This document shows, piece by piece, positions 7,761 to 16,423 of a DNA stretch of 64,000 nt. The notes under the pieces are model-generated. The model made no database searches, was not told the origin of the DNA, and saw nothing but the letters and a program-made list of their open reading frames with translations. The DNA is from Kribbella solani. GTDB taxonomy: Bacteria; Actinomycetota; Actinomycetes; Propionibacteriales; Kribbellaceae. The stretch lies in assembly GCF_014205295.1 (NCBI RefSeq), contig NZ_JACHNF010000001.1:3844001-3908000 (forward strand), given 5' to 3'. Numbering within the stretch: position 1 is the first letter of the stretch; the number at the start of each line of letters is the position of its first letter. The position numbers were made by a program, and so were the translations under genes.

Positions 7761-8911
7761 ACCGCCACCTCGAGCTCGACTCGCCAGCCCGTTGCGGTCG
7801 GGCCGGCTTCCAGTGATGCGCCGACCAGGTCGGCACGTTCGCGCATTCCGAGCAGACCATAGCCACCTGGCGCCGCGTTCGCCGGACGCGTACCCGGCTG
7901 GTCCTCGATCGTCAGCCGGACCTTCTCGGCGTACGCGAGGGTGACCCGTACCGGTGCCTGTGGAGCGTGTTTCCGGGTGTTCACCAGCGACTCCTGCACC
8001 GTGCGGTACAGCGCGCACATCACCTCGCCGGACAACTTGCGCACCTCCCCCTCGACCACGAACTCGGCCGGCGCGCCACTCTCCAGCCGGTACGCCGTGA
8101 CGAGATCGCCGAGCGCCCGGACATCCGGCACCGAATCCTCCCGCAGCGCCGCGACCGCGCGCCGCGCCTCGGCCAGTCCGTCGGCCGCGAGACCCTGCGC
8201 CCGGGTGATCTGCTCGATCGCCTCCGCCGACGCGCCGTCGCGGACAAGCATCAACCGCGCACCCTGCAGACTCAACGACAGACCGGCGAGTGAGTGGGCG
8301 AGTACGTCGTGCATGTCGCGCGCGATCCGCGCCCGCTCGGCCAGAGCGGCGGCCCGCCCGTGCTCCTCGATCGCCGCCTGTTTGCGGGCCAGCGAGACCT
8401 CGAGCTCCTCCATCTGCTGCTCGCGGTTGCGCCGGTTGACCGACGACAACGTCAGCGCCAGCACCCCGAACGCCGACCCCAGCGCGGCCGCCTCGGACCG
8501 GGTCGTGGCGTACAGCGGCAGGCTCGCGCCCAGCATCCCGGCGCCGACGATCACCCATGCCAGCGGCGTCGGCCGGTAGTACCGGACCGCGGCCCGGGTG
8601 GCCCAGAACGGGGCGACGATCATCGCGCTCCCCGGCAGCGCGTACCAGAGCAGCGACCCGGCGAGCGCGAAGACCAGCAGGCCGTACCCGGCCCGCCCGA
8701 GCGGATCGCCGTAGCGCAGCCAGAACAGCGAGATGTTGCTGACCACAACGATCCCGGCCACGACCAGGATCAGCGCGTACGGCAGCCGCCGTTCGGAACC
8801 GGGCCGGGCACCGATCACCACCGAGATGACGGTCAGCACGCTCGGCAGCGCGCGCAGCAACAGACCAGGTACGGAGTTGCCCCGTACCTGGTCCGCGAGC
8901 GTCCATCTCAT
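7757..8911 (-). CDS. Sensor histidine kinase, DesK/HisKA_3 class
   Basis: A 384-residue kinase with four to six N-terminal membrane helices (about 15-150), a coiled linker, and a HisKA_3 dimerisation domain with ERARIARDMHDVLAHSLAG (phosphorylated His in MHD), followed by an HATPase_c domain (GGYGLLGMRERADLVGASLEAG holds the G-box). Cognate partner is the overlapping NarL-type regulator. The sensor has no large extracytoplasmic loop, suggesting that it reads the membrane itself or an intramembrane partner, possibly the small membrane protein encoded seven bases upstream. Confidence 0.92.
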   Translation of the reverse strand: MRWTLADQVRGNSVPGLLLRALPSVLTVISVVIGARPGSERRLPYALILVVAGIVVVSNISLFWLRYGDPLGRAGYGLLVFALAGSLLWYALPGSAMIVAPFWATRAAVRYYRPTPLAWVIVGAGMLGASLPLYATTRSEAAALGSAFGVLALTLSSVNRRNREQQMEELEVSLARKQAAIEEHGRAAALAERARIARDMHDVLAHSLAGLSLSLQGARLMLVRDGASAEAIEQITRAQGLAADGLAEARRAVAALREDSVPDVRALGDLVTAYRLESGAPAEFVVEGEVRKLSGEVMCALYRTVQESLVNTRKHAPQAPVRVTLAYAEKVRLTIEDQPGTRPANAAPGGYGLLGMRERADLVGASLEAGPTATGWRVELEVAV

Positions 8912-8918
8912 TCGTTCA

Positions 8919-9404
8919 TCATGCCCGCTCGGCGACCGCGAACGGGATGTGCAGCGCCTGCGAGCGGCGGAACACCATCGCGTTCTGGGCGGCGATCGTG
9001 ACGCCGATGGTCAGTACCAGCGTCGCCTGGGCGAAGGTGCCGTGCGGCCAGAGCGCGCCCGCGGCGAAGGACGTACCGATCCGGAGTCCGATGGTCAGCA
9101 GCCAGAGCACCAGCGTCGCGGAAGTGCCCTTCTGGAAAAGACCCTGCTCGGTCTGCGTCAGCCGAATGCTGGCGCCGCGGGCCAGACCGAGGCCGAGCAG
9201 GACCACGCAGTCGAGGACGAGGAAGGCGAGCTCGCCGGTGGTCGCGGTGTGCAGGACCGAGGACAGCGAGAGTACGCCGGCCCCGAGCAGGATCGCGGGC
9301 ATCAGGACCAGCGAACGCTGCGTGACCAGCGAACCGGTCACTTGCCGGCCGATCACGCGTACCAGCACCAGCAGGCCCACCAGGATTCCGATCACGGCCG
9401 ACAT
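8919..9404 (-). CDS. Membrane protein, first gene of the two-component operon
   Basis: A 161-residue protein with about four or five membrane segments (SAVIGILVGLLVLVRVIG; LVLMPAILLGAGVL; LAFLVLDCVVLLGLGL; LVLWLLTIGLRIG; ATLVLTIGVTIAAQ). It resembles the DUF1453/CcdC-like small membrane proteins that accompany DesK-type kinases. AAAGGA precedes the ATG and a 20-bp palindrome lies just upstream. Role unknown; a sensory accessory is inferred only from position. Confidence 0.7.
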   Translation of the reverse strand: MSAVIGILVGLLVLVRVIGRQVTGSLVTQRSLVLMPAILLGAGVLSLSSVLHTATTGELAFLVLDCVVLLGLGLARGASIRLTQTEQGLFQKGTSATLVLWLLTIGLRIGTSFAAGALWPHGTFAQATLVLTIGVTIAAQNAMVFRRSQALHIPFAVAERA

Positions 9405-9423
9405 TTCAGTGTCCTTTCGAGGG

Positions 9424-9443
9424 GTTGTTCTGTTGAGAACAAC
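9424..9443. promoter_or_regulatory. Palindrome upstream of the two-component operon
   Basis: GTTGTTCT (9424-9431), spacer GTTG, AGAACAAC (9436-9443): a perfect 8-bp inverted repeat 20 bp ahead of the first gene of the leftward operon. Size, spacing and place fit a dimeric repressor site, though a leader hairpin is equally possible. Confidence 0.5.
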
Positions 9444-9481
9444 ACTCCTCGGATCGAGCGATGGACACGTCAGCCCGGAGG

Positions 9482-9507
9482 TGAGACCCGGGTTGAAGCG
9501 GGTCTCA
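9482..9507 (-). terminator. Terminator hairpin of the ABC-F gene
   Basis: A 9-bp perfect stem (9482-9490 with 9499-9507) and 8-nt loop, 18 bp past the ABC-F stop. There is no U-tract, as is usual in high-GC actinobacteria. Confidence 0.6.
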
Positions 9508-9524
9508 ACCCCAGGGTTGATCCG

Positions 9525-11123
9525 TCAGGCCAGTGACACCAGATCCAGGTAGTCGTCCGACCAGAGGTCCTCGCTGGCGTCCGGCAGCAGCAGTACCCGG
9601 TCCGGGCGGAGCGCCTCGATCGCGCCCTCGTCGTGGGTGACCATGACGATCGCGCCCGGGTACCCGCCGACCGCGCCGAGCACCTCGTCCCGCGAAGCTG
9701 GGTCGAGGTTGTTGGTCGGCTCGTCCAGCAACAGCACGTTCGCGCCGGAATGCACCAGACCGGCCAGCGCCAGCCGGGTCTTCTCGCCGCCGGACAGCAC
9801 GCCCGCCGGCTTGTTCACGTCGTCGCCGCTGAACAAGAACGATCCCAGCACGTTGCGTACCTCACCGTCGGTCAGGCCGGGCGCGACCGACGCCAGGTTC
9901 TGCTGGACGGTCCCGGCCAGGTCCAGGGTGTCGTGCTCCTGGGCGAAGTACCCGAGCCGGAGACCATGGCCGGGTACGACCTGGCCGGCGTCGGGCTGTT
10001 CGCGGCCCGCCAGCAGCCGGAGCAGGGTGGTCTTGCCCGCGCCGTTCAGGCCGAGGATGACCACGCGGCTGCCGCGGTCGATCGCGAGGTCGACGCCGTC
10101 CAGCACCTGCAGCGCGCCGTACGCCTTCTTCAGGCCGATCGCGGACAGCGGCGTACGGCCCGAAGGCGCCGGATCGGGAAGGCGGATCCGGGCGACGCGT
10201 GCCGCGCGGCGGACCGGCTCGAGATCCGCGAGCAGCTTGTCCGCGCGCCGGGCCATGTTCTTCGCCGCCACCGCGGTGCTCGCGCCGGCCTGCATCTTCG
10301 CCGACTGGGCATGCAGGACCGCCGCCTTGCGTTCCGCCGTGGCGCGTTCGCGGGCGCGGCGGCGCTCGTCCAGCTCCAGCTGTTCCAGGTACTTCTTCCA
10401 GCCGGTGTTGTGCAGGTCGATCGTGCGCCGCTGCGGGTCCAGATGGAAGACCCGGTTGACCGTTGCCCTGAGCAACTCGCGGTCGTGGCTGATCACGATC
10501 AGACCGCCGGAGTACGCGAGCAGGAACTGCCGCAGCCAGAGCACCGAGTCGGCGTCGAGGTGGTTCGTCGGCTCGTCGAGCAGCAGCGTGTCGTGCTCGG
10601 CGAACAGGATCCGGGCCAGCTCGACGCGGCGGCGCTGACCGCCGGACAGCTCGCCGATCGGCTGCTCCAACGCGCGGTTGGGCAGGCCGACGCCGGCCGC
10701 GAGCCGCGCCGCCTCGGCCTCGGCCGCGTACCCACCGCCGGCCTGGAACGCGGTTTCGGCGCGGGCGTACGCGGCCATCGCCTGCTGCTGCGCCTCGCCG
10801 GTCGCCGTACTCATCGTAGTTTCGGCCTGCCGGAGCCGACGGACCGCGGTATCCAGGCCTCGGGCGGACAAGATGCGGTCGGTGACGGTGATCGCCGGGT
10901 CGGCGGCACGCGGGTCCTGCGGCAGGTAGCCGACCGAACCAGTGACGGCGATGTCACCCGCCGCCGGGCGGTCCTCGCCGGCCAGGGTCTTCATCAGCGT
11001 GGTCTTGCCGGCGCCGTTCCGGCCGACCAGACCGACACGATCCCCGGCGCCGACCGTGAACGCCAGCTCACCAAGCAGAAGCTGAGCGCCGACGCGAATC
11101 TCTACACCGCGAACGGTGATCAT
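9525..11123 (-). CDS. ABC-F family ATPase (ribosome-associated type)
   Basis: A 532-residue soluble protein with two ATPase domains and no membrane segment. Domain 1: Walker A GRNGAGKTT (34-42), signature LSGGQRRRVELA, Walker B LLLDEPTNHLD. A charged linker (ERRRARERATAERKAAVLHA) corresponds to the P-site tRNA interaction motif. Domain 2: Walker A GLNGAGKTT, signature LSGGEKTRLALA, Walker B LLLDEPTNNLD. ABC-F proteins act on the ribosomal E site, either as translation factors or in antibiotic protection. The short upstream leader ORF favours an inducible, resistance-type role, which is inference. Confidence 0.9.
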   Translation of the reverse strand: MITVRGVEIRVGAQLLLGELAFTVGAGDRVGLVGRNGAGKTTLMKTLAGEDRPAAGDIAVTGSVGYLPQDPRAADPAITVTDRILSARGLDTAVRRLRQAETTMSTATGEAQQQAMAAYARAETAFQAGGGYAAEAEAARLAAGVGLPNRALEQPIGELSGGQRRRVELARILFAEHDTLLLDEPTNHLDADSVLWLRQFLLAYSGGLIVISHDRELLRATVNRVFHLDPQRRTIDLHNTGWKKYLEQLELDERRRARERATAERKAAVLHAQSAKMQAGASTAVAAKNMARRADKLLADLEPVRRAARVARIRLPDPAPSGRTPLSAIGLKKAYGALQVLDGVDLAIDRGSRVVILGLNGAGKTTLLRLLAGREQPDAGQVVPGHGLRLGYFAQEHDTLDLAGTVQQNLASVAPGLTDGEVRNVLGSFLFSGDDVNKPAGVLSGGEKTRLALAGLVHSGANVLLLDEPTNNLDPASRDEVLGAVGGYPGAIVMVTHDEGAIEALRPDRVLLLPDASEDLWSDDYLDLVSLA

Positions 11124-11183
11124 AATGGTTACTCTCCGTGATAGCTAGTGGACACACTTCACCCGTAGATGCGGTGCGTGCAG

Positions 11184-11207
11184 CTAGACACAGAGGCAAG
11201 TAGCCAT
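11184..11207 (-). CDS. Possible 7-codon leader peptide of the ABC-F gene
   Basis: ATG at 11207 opens MATCLCV and stops at 11184, 60 nt before the ABC-F start. GGTGGGG five bases upstream of the ATG is a fair ribosome-binding site. Short leader ORFs ahead of ABC-F resistance genes commonly control them by ribosome stalling. Downstream, AGCTA/TAGCT sequences around the leader stop (11182-11186) and next to the ABC-F ribosome-binding site (11142-11146) could pair, though the pairing is short. Confidence 0.35.
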   Translation of the reverse strand: MATCLCV

Positions 11208-11251
11208 AACCCCACCGTAACTGAACTGCTCAACCCCCAGCACCTGAATTA

Positions 11252-11287
11252 CCCGGCTCCGCCCGGCTGACGCCGGGCGGAGCCGGG
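11252..11287 (-). terminator. Strong terminator downstream of the HAMP kinase gene
   Basis: A perfect 16-bp stem (11252-11267 with 11272-11287) closed by the loop TGAC, 95 bp past the kinase stop. It separates the two-component operon from the ABC-F gene and its leader. Confidence 0.85.
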
Positions 11288-11340
11288 AAGAAGAACACGG
11301 AGATGCCGCCTGGGGCGATCCCAGCAAGTGCTCGGCGGGG

Positions 11341-11379
11341 TGCACCGCAGGTGCCGGGTGGGACTGCACCGTAGGTTCC
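11341..11379. repeat. Two 15-bp imperfect direct repeats, 24-bp period
   Basis: TGCACCGCAGGTGCC (11341-11355) and TGCACCGTAGGTTCC (11365-11379) differ at two positions. They lie directly after the kinase stop codon; no function is apparent. Confidence 0.5.
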
Positions 11380-11381
11380 TG

Positions 11382-12791
11382 TTAGCCGGATTTGGCGGGG
11401 AGTTCGACGGTGAAGCGGGCGCCGCCGCCTGGGCGGTCGGTTACTTGGATGGTGCCGTGGTGCCATTGGACGTGGCGGGCGACGATGGCCAGGCCCAGGC
11501 CTACGCCGCGGCCGCGGCCGGAGGTTTCGCCGCGGCCGAAGCGTTCGAAGATCCGGGTTCGGTCCTCGGCGGCGATGCCTGGTCCGGCGTCGTCGACGGT
11601 GATGATCACGCCCAGCCCACCGGCCCGTACGCCGACGCCCTTGCACCCGCCGGCGTGGTCCTCCGCGTTCTCGACCAGGTTCGCGATCACGCGTTCCAGC
11701 CGCCGCTTGTCCGCCTGCAAGGTGAGATGCTCGGCATCGGACTCGACCGTCGTCACCTCCCGCCCGGCGGCCGCGTCCGCCGCGGCCCGGACCAGGTCGG
11801 CGATCCGGACGATCTCCCGGCTCCCCCGGTCACCACCGTCGTCCCGCGAGATCTCCAGCAGGTCGATCACCAGCCGCCGGAACCGCTCCAGGTCGTCACC
11901 GAGCAGCTCGACCGGCTCCCGGACGGCCGCCGGCAGCTCGGCGCGGTGGTTCTGGATCAGCTGCATCGAGTTGAGCATCGTCATCAGCGGCGTACGCAGC
12001 TCGTGGCTGACGTCGCCGGCGAACCGCGCGTCCGCCGCCACCCGCCGTTCCAGATCCGCCGCGGTCTGGTTGAACGATCGCGCCAGTCCCCCGAGGTGCG
12101 GATCGTTCTCGGCCTCCAGCCGCTCGTCCAGCTTCCCGGTCGCGACCGCCCGCGCCACCCGCGTCAGCTCGGCCAGCGGCCGCAGCGCGACCGTACTCGC
12201 CAACCGCCCGACCGCGAGCCCGATCAGCGCGGTCGCGAACGCCGCGCTGATCAGCGTCAGCTTCAAGGTCCGCAGCGTACTGTCCAGCGTTGTCAGCGGA
12301 TGCCATTCGAAAAAGGCGTCGCCCTGTCGCCCCAGCGGTACGCCGACCGCGAGCACCGGCTGCCCGTTCACCTCGATCCGGCGTTGTACGACGCTGCCGC
12401 CGAGCGCGCCCTGGATCACGTCGGGCGGCAGATCCGACGGCTTCCCGGTCAACGCGTACCAATGGTCTTCGAGGTACATCATCGTGGCGGCCGCGTCCGT
12501 GGAGGGCAGGCTGTTCAGCACGTCCATCGGCCGTACGCCGGGCAGCAGCGTCGGGTTGTCACACTCGGCCTGTTCATGCCCCGGCCGGCAGGACGCCGGC
12601 GCGCCGAACAGCCCGTACCGCAGCGCGGCCGCGCTGTCGGACGTCACCACCACCGCCGCCGAATCACGTTGCTCGGTCAGGTAGTCGGAGACCACGCTCC
12701 AGGTCACGATCGCCAGGACGGACGACAACCCGAGCGCCAGCAGGCCGTAGGCCAGCATCACGCGGCCTCGCAGGCTGACCCGTCCCAGCAA
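11382..12791 (-). CDS. Sensor histidine kinase (HAMP, HisKA)
   Basis: A 469-residue kinase starting at TTG 12791 right after the regulator's stop. A first membrane helix (VMLAYGLLALGLSSVLAIV), an extracytoplasmic domain of about 130 residues, a second helix (LTLISAAFATALIGLAVG), HAMP, then HisKA with FAGDVSHELRTPL (phosphorylated His) and HATPase_c with N-box LVENAEDHA, DDAGPGI and GVGLGLAIV. The layout is that of MtrB/MprB-like kinases. Partner is the OmpR regulator at 12794. Confidence 0.93.
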   Translation of the reverse strand: MLGRVSLRGRVMLAYGLLALGLSSVLAIVTWSVVSDYLTEQRDSAAVVVTSDSAAALRYGLFGAPASCRPGHEQAECDNPTLLPGVRPMDVLNSLPSTDAAATMMYLEDHWYALTGKPSDLPPDVIQGALGGSVVQRRIEVNGQPVLAVGVPLGRQGDAFFEWHPLTTLDSTLRTLKLTLISAAFATALIGLAVGRLASTVALRPLAELTRVARAVATGKLDERLEAENDPHLGGLARSFNQTAADLERRVAADARFAGDVSHELRTPLMTMLNSMQLIQNHRAELPAAVREPVELLGDDLERFRRLVIDLLEISRDDGGDRGSREIVRIADLVRAAADAAAGREVTTVESDAEHLTLQADKRRLERVIANLVENAEDHAGGCKGVGVRAGGLGVIITVDDAGPGIAAEDRTRIFERFGRGETSGRGRGVGLGLAIVARHVQWHHGTIQVTDRPGGGARFTVELPAKSG

Positions 12792-12793
12792 CG

Positions 12794-13477
12794 TCAGCTC
12801 ACCAGTCGGTAGCCCAGGCCACGCGCGGTGACGAGGTGTGTCGGGCTGGCCGGGTCGCGCTCGATCTTCAGCCGCAGCCGCCGGACATGCACGTCGACGA
12901 TCCGGCTGTCGCCGAAGTAGCCGTACCCCCAGACCTTCGACAGCAGCTGTTCCCGGCTGAGTACCTTGCCCTCGGCACCGGCCAGCTCGGCCAGCAGCTT
13001 GAACTCGGTCCGGGTCAGCGGCAGCGTCTCGCCGTCCCGGGTCACCTCGGCGCCCGGTACGTCGATCCGCAGGTCACCGACCTCGAGCAGCTCGGCCTGC
13101 CGGGCGTTGGCCGGCTCGACCCGCCGCAGCAGCGCCCGGATCCGGGCCGACAGCTCCTTCGCCACCAGCGGCTTCGTCACGTAGTCGTCCGCGCCGGCCT
13201 CCAGACCGGCGACCACGTCGTGACTGTCCGTCCGCGCGGTCACCATGATCACGGGTACGTCGCTGGCCCGGCGGATCTCCCGGCAGACCGTGAAACCGTC
13301 GCGGTCGGGCAGCATCAGGTCCAGCAGAACCACGTCCGGCGGCTCCCGGCGCAGCGCGGCGAGCGCGTCGTACCCGTTCGCCGCCTCCGCCACCTGGTAG
13401 CCCTCGTCCTCCAGGGCAAGTCGCAGTACCCGCCGGATGCGCGGTTCGTCATCGACCAGCAGCAGGCTGTGTGCCAC
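12794..13477 (-). CDS. OmpR/PhoB-type response regulator
   Basis: A 227-residue regulator if GTG 13477 is used (an in-frame GTG at 13495 is also possible). Receiver: LLLVDDEP, phosphoacceptor in VVLLDLMLPDRDGF, switch residues in VMVTAR and conserved Lys in DDYVTKP. C-terminal winged helix: LPLTRTEFKLLAELA and SREQLLSKVWGYGYFGDSRIVDVHVRRLR. It precedes its kinase by two bases. The divergently encoded peptide importer at 13645 is a plausible target but no operator was identified. Confidence 0.93.
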   Translation of the reverse strand: MAHSLLLVDDEPRIRRVLRLALEDEGYQVAEAANGYDALAALRREPPDVVLLDLMLPDRDGFTVCREIRRASDVPVIMVTARTDSHDVVAGLEAGADDYVTKPLVAKELSARIRALLRRVEPANARQAELLEVGDLRIDVPGAEVTRDGETLPLTRTEFKLLAELAGAEGKVLSREQLLSKVWGYGYFGDSRIVDVHVRRLRLKIERDPASPTHLVTARGLGYRLVS

Positions 13478-13644
13478 GGGTCCAGTGTCGCGCACCAGCG
13501 GGCCTGCTGGTTGTTACGACTGTCATGAATCCGACATCTCCGGGCGGGCGCCGGGTGACAACCTCTTGACGGTTCGGTGCAGGCACGTTCCGGACCGGCC
13601 CACAAGTCCTAACTTCGGCGCTATCGAGTCCCGGAGGAGGACCA

Positions 13645-15438
13645 ATGGCCAGAAGACGGCTGGCGGCATTATCCCTTGCCGCCGTGGCGAGCATTCTAAC
13701 GCTCGCGGCTTGTAGTAATGGCGGCGGAACACCGTCCGGATCCGGAGGGTCGGCCGGCACCCCGGTCACCGGCGGCACCCTGAACATGCTGGGCGCCGGC
13801 GATGTCGACTACATGGATCCCAACGTCAGCTACTACTCGGTCGGCTACCTGAACCTGCGGATGTGGAGCCGCCAGCTGTTCACGTACCCCGCCGATCCCA
13901 ACAGCGACAACACCAAGCCGGTGGCGGACCTGGCCACCGACATCCCGACGGCCGCCAACGGCGGGATCAGCGCCGACGGCAAGACCTACACGATCAAGAT
14001 CCGGCCGGGCGCCAAGTGGGACACCACGCCGGCCCGCCAGGTGACCGCGGCGGACATGGTCCGCGGCGTGAAGCGGACCGCGAACCCGGTGCAGCCGTTC
14101 GGCGGCATCCCGGACTTCGCCAACCTGATCGTCGGGTACAAGGCGTTCGCGGACGGTTTCGCCAAAGTGGCGAAGACACCGGCCGCGATCGAGGCGTACA
14201 TCGAGAAGACGCCGCTGCCCGGCGTGGTCGCCAAGGACGACACGACGATCGAGTTCCATCTCACCCAGCCGGCCACGTACTTCGTCGACATGCTGACCCT
14301 GCCGGCCTTCTCACCGGCACCGATCGAGGCACTGAAGTACCTGCCGGCCAGTACCGAGCTGGGCAACCACTACCCGTCCGACGGCCCGTACAAGGTCGAC
14401 TCCTGGGTACCGACCAAGTCGATCACCTACACGCGCAACCCCGCGTGGGACGCCGCCACCGACCCGGTGCGGAAGGCGTACGTCGACAAGATCGTGGTGA
14501 ACGAGACCGTCAGCCAGGACTCGATCCAGCAGCAACTGCAGACCGGTACGCCGACCGCGGACCTCGAGTTCGACGTCGGCCCACCACCGTCGCAGCTGCC
14601 GGCGCTGATCTCCAAGAAGGACCCGAACCTGAACCTGGGCATGACGGCGTCCAGCAACCCGTACGTCGTCTACAACACCGCGTCGCCGAACAACAACAAG
14701 GCGCTCGCGAACGTGAAGGTACGGCAGGCGATCAGCTACGCGATCAACCGTGACAACGTCCTGCAGGTCCTCGGCGGAAAGACCATCAACCCGCCGCTGA
14801 CCCACGTACTGCCGGACAACATCGTCGGTTCGAAGCAGATCGACCCGTACCCGTACAACCCGGACAAGGCGAAGCAGATGCTGGCCGCGGCGGGCTTCCC
14901 GCACCTGACGCTGAAGTTCCTGTACCGGAACGCGTCCGAGGGCAGCAGCAAGGCGTTCCAGACGATCCAGCAGGACCTGTCCAAGGCAGGGGTCACCGTG
15001 GTCGGCGTACCGTCGCCGAACGCTGACTTCTACGTGAAGTACCTGCAGGTACCGACCGTCGCCCAGCGCGGTGTCTGGGACCTGTCACTGGCCGGCTGGG
15101 GAGCCGACTGGTACGGCAACGCGGCGCTGTCGTTCTTCAACCCGCTGTTCTCCGGCGAGCCGTCGTTCCCGCCGATCGGCAGCAACTTCGGGCTGTACAA
15201 CAGCCCGGCGACCAACAACCTGATCGACCAGGCGGTCAAGGCACCGACCGAGGACCAGGCGTCCACGCTGTGGGCCCAGGCCGACGCCCAGGTGATGGCC
15301 GACGCGCCGTTCTTCCCGTTGACCAACCCGAAGAACGCGAACTACCACGCGGCGCAGGTACACAACGCGAACTACGTACCCGCGATGCAGATGTTCGACC
15401 CGACCAATGTCTGGCTGGACAAGGACAAGCAGGGCTGA
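13645..15438 (+). CDS. Peptide/oligopeptide ABC transporter substrate-binding lipoprotein
   Basis: A 597-residue SBP_bac_5 (cluster C) binding protein. A signal peptide ends in the lipobox LAAC, making it a surface lipoprotein; a Gly/Ser linker follows. Typical internal features are LATDIPTAANGGISADGKTYTIKIRPGAKWDT, the loop with YAINRDNVLQVLGGKTINPP, and YPYNPDKAKQMLAAAGFP. The ribosome-binding site GGAGGAGG is strong. It is the first gene of a five-gene importer operon whose order is binding protein, two ATPases, two permeases. Confidence 0.93.
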   Translation: MARRRLAALSLAAVASILTLAACSNGGGTPSGSGGSAGTPVTGGTLNMLGAGDVDYMDPNVSYYSVGYLNLRMWSRQLFTYPADPNSDNTKPVADLATDIPTAANGGISADGKTYTIKIRPGAKWDTTPARQVTAADMVRGVKRTANPVQPFGGIPDFANLIVGYKAFADGFAKVAKTPAAIEAYIEKTPLPGVVAKDDTTIEFHLTQPATYFVDMLTLPAFSPAPIEALKYLPASTELGNHYPSDGPYKVDSWVPTKSITYTRNPAWDAATDPVRKAYVDKIVVNETVSQDSIQQQLQTGTPTADLEFDVGPPPSQLPALISKKDPNLNLGMTASSNPYVVYNTASPNNNKALANVKVRQAISYAINRDNVLQVLGGKTINPPLTHVLPDNIVGSKQIDPYPYNPDKAKQMLAAAGFPHLTLKFLYRNASEGSSKAFQTIQQDLSKAGVTVVGVPSPNADFYVKYLQVPTVAQRGVWDLSLAGWGADWYGNAALSFFNPLFSGEPSFPPIGSNFGLYNSPATNNLIDQAVKAPTEDQASTLWAQADAQVMADAPFFPLTNPKNANYHAAQVHNANYVPAMQMFDPTNVWLDKDKQG

Positions 15439-15442
15439 CCTG

Positions 15443-16423
15443 ATGGCACTGCTTGAAGTAAGGGACCTCCGGGTCTCCTTCGACACCCCGGACGGCACCG
15501 TCCGTGCCGTCCGGGGGTTGTCGTTCGACGTGGAAGCAGGGCAGACGCTCGCGGTGGTGGGCGAGTCCGGCTCCGGCAAGAGCGTCGCCACCCAGACCAT
15601 CACCGGCCTCACCCGCGGCGCCAAGGTTTCCGGTACGGCGTTCTTCGACGGCACCGACCTGATCACGGCCGAGCAGTCGACGCTGCGGCGGCTGCGTGGC
15701 GACCAGATCGGGATGATCTTCCAGGACCCGCTGTCCAGCCTGCATCCGCAGTACCGGATCGGCTGGCAGATCGTCGAGATGATCCGGGCGCACGACCTGG
15801 AGATCAGCAAGCAGGCGGCCCGGAAACGGGCCGCCGACCTGCTCACCCTGGTCGGTATTCCGCGGGCGGCGGAGCGGATCGACGACTATCCGCACCAGTT
15901 CTCCGGCGGGATGCGGCAACGGGTGATGATCGCGATGGCGATGGCGCTCGACCCGGCGCTGCTGATCGCGGACGAGCCGACGACCGCGCTGGACGTGACT
16001 GTCCAGGCGCAGGTGCTGAACGTGATGCGCCGGCTGCAGGACCAGTTCGGTACGGCGATCATCCTGATCACCCACGATCTCGGCGTGGTGGCGGAGATGT
16101 CCGACGAGGTGGTGGTGATGTACGCCGGCGCGGTGATGGAACGGGCGCCCCGGCGGGACATCTTCTACCGCAACCACCACCCGTACACGCAGGGCCTGCT
16201 GGCGTCGCTGCCGGCCCACAGCGGGGACCGGCTGACCCCGATCCCGGGGACTCCGCCGAGCCTGATCAACCTGCCGAAGGGCTGCCCGTTCGCGCCCCGC
16301 TGTCCGCACGTGTTCGACAAGTGCAGGACCGAGGCGCCGCCGCTGGCCGACGTCGGCCGCGACCCCCGGCACCAGTCGGCCTGCTGGTTACCGCACGAGA
16401 CGGATGAGGCGATGGCTTCATGA
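15443..16423 (+). CDS. Oligopeptide ABC transporter ATPase, OppD-like
   Basis: A 326-residue ATPase starting at ATG 15443, four bases after the binding-protein stop. Walker [10 protein letters not shown]-loop [11 protein letters not shown], signature [14 protein letters not shown] and Walker [15 protein letters not shown] are intact. The C-terminal oligopeptide-transporter extension with Cys-rich [21 protein letters not shown], which binds an Fe-S cluster in homologues, is present. It partners with the OppF-like subunit, whose start overlaps its stop. Confidence 0.94.
   Translation: MALLEVRDLRVSFDTPDGTVRAVRGLSFDVEAGQTLAVVGESGSGKSVATQTITGLTRGAKVSGTAFFDGTDLITAEQSTLRRLRGDQIGMIFQDPLSSLHPQYRIGWQIVEMIRAHDLEISKQAARKRAADLLTLVGIPRAAERIDDYPHQFSGGMRQRVMIAMAMALDPALLIADEPTTALDVTVQAQVLNVMRRLQDQFGTAIILITHDLGVVAEMSDEVVVMYAGAVMERAPRRDIFYRNHHPYTQGLLASLPAHSGDRLTPIPGTPPSLINLPKGCPFAPRCPHVFDKCRTEAPPLADVGRDPRHQSACWLPHETDEAMAS

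Noticed and set aside
7122..8906. A 594-codon open frame covering both two-component genes
   Set aside because: It is the response regulator frame extended upstream through an open frame antisense-free of stops inside the kinase gene. The true regulator starts at the ATG overlapping the kinase stop.
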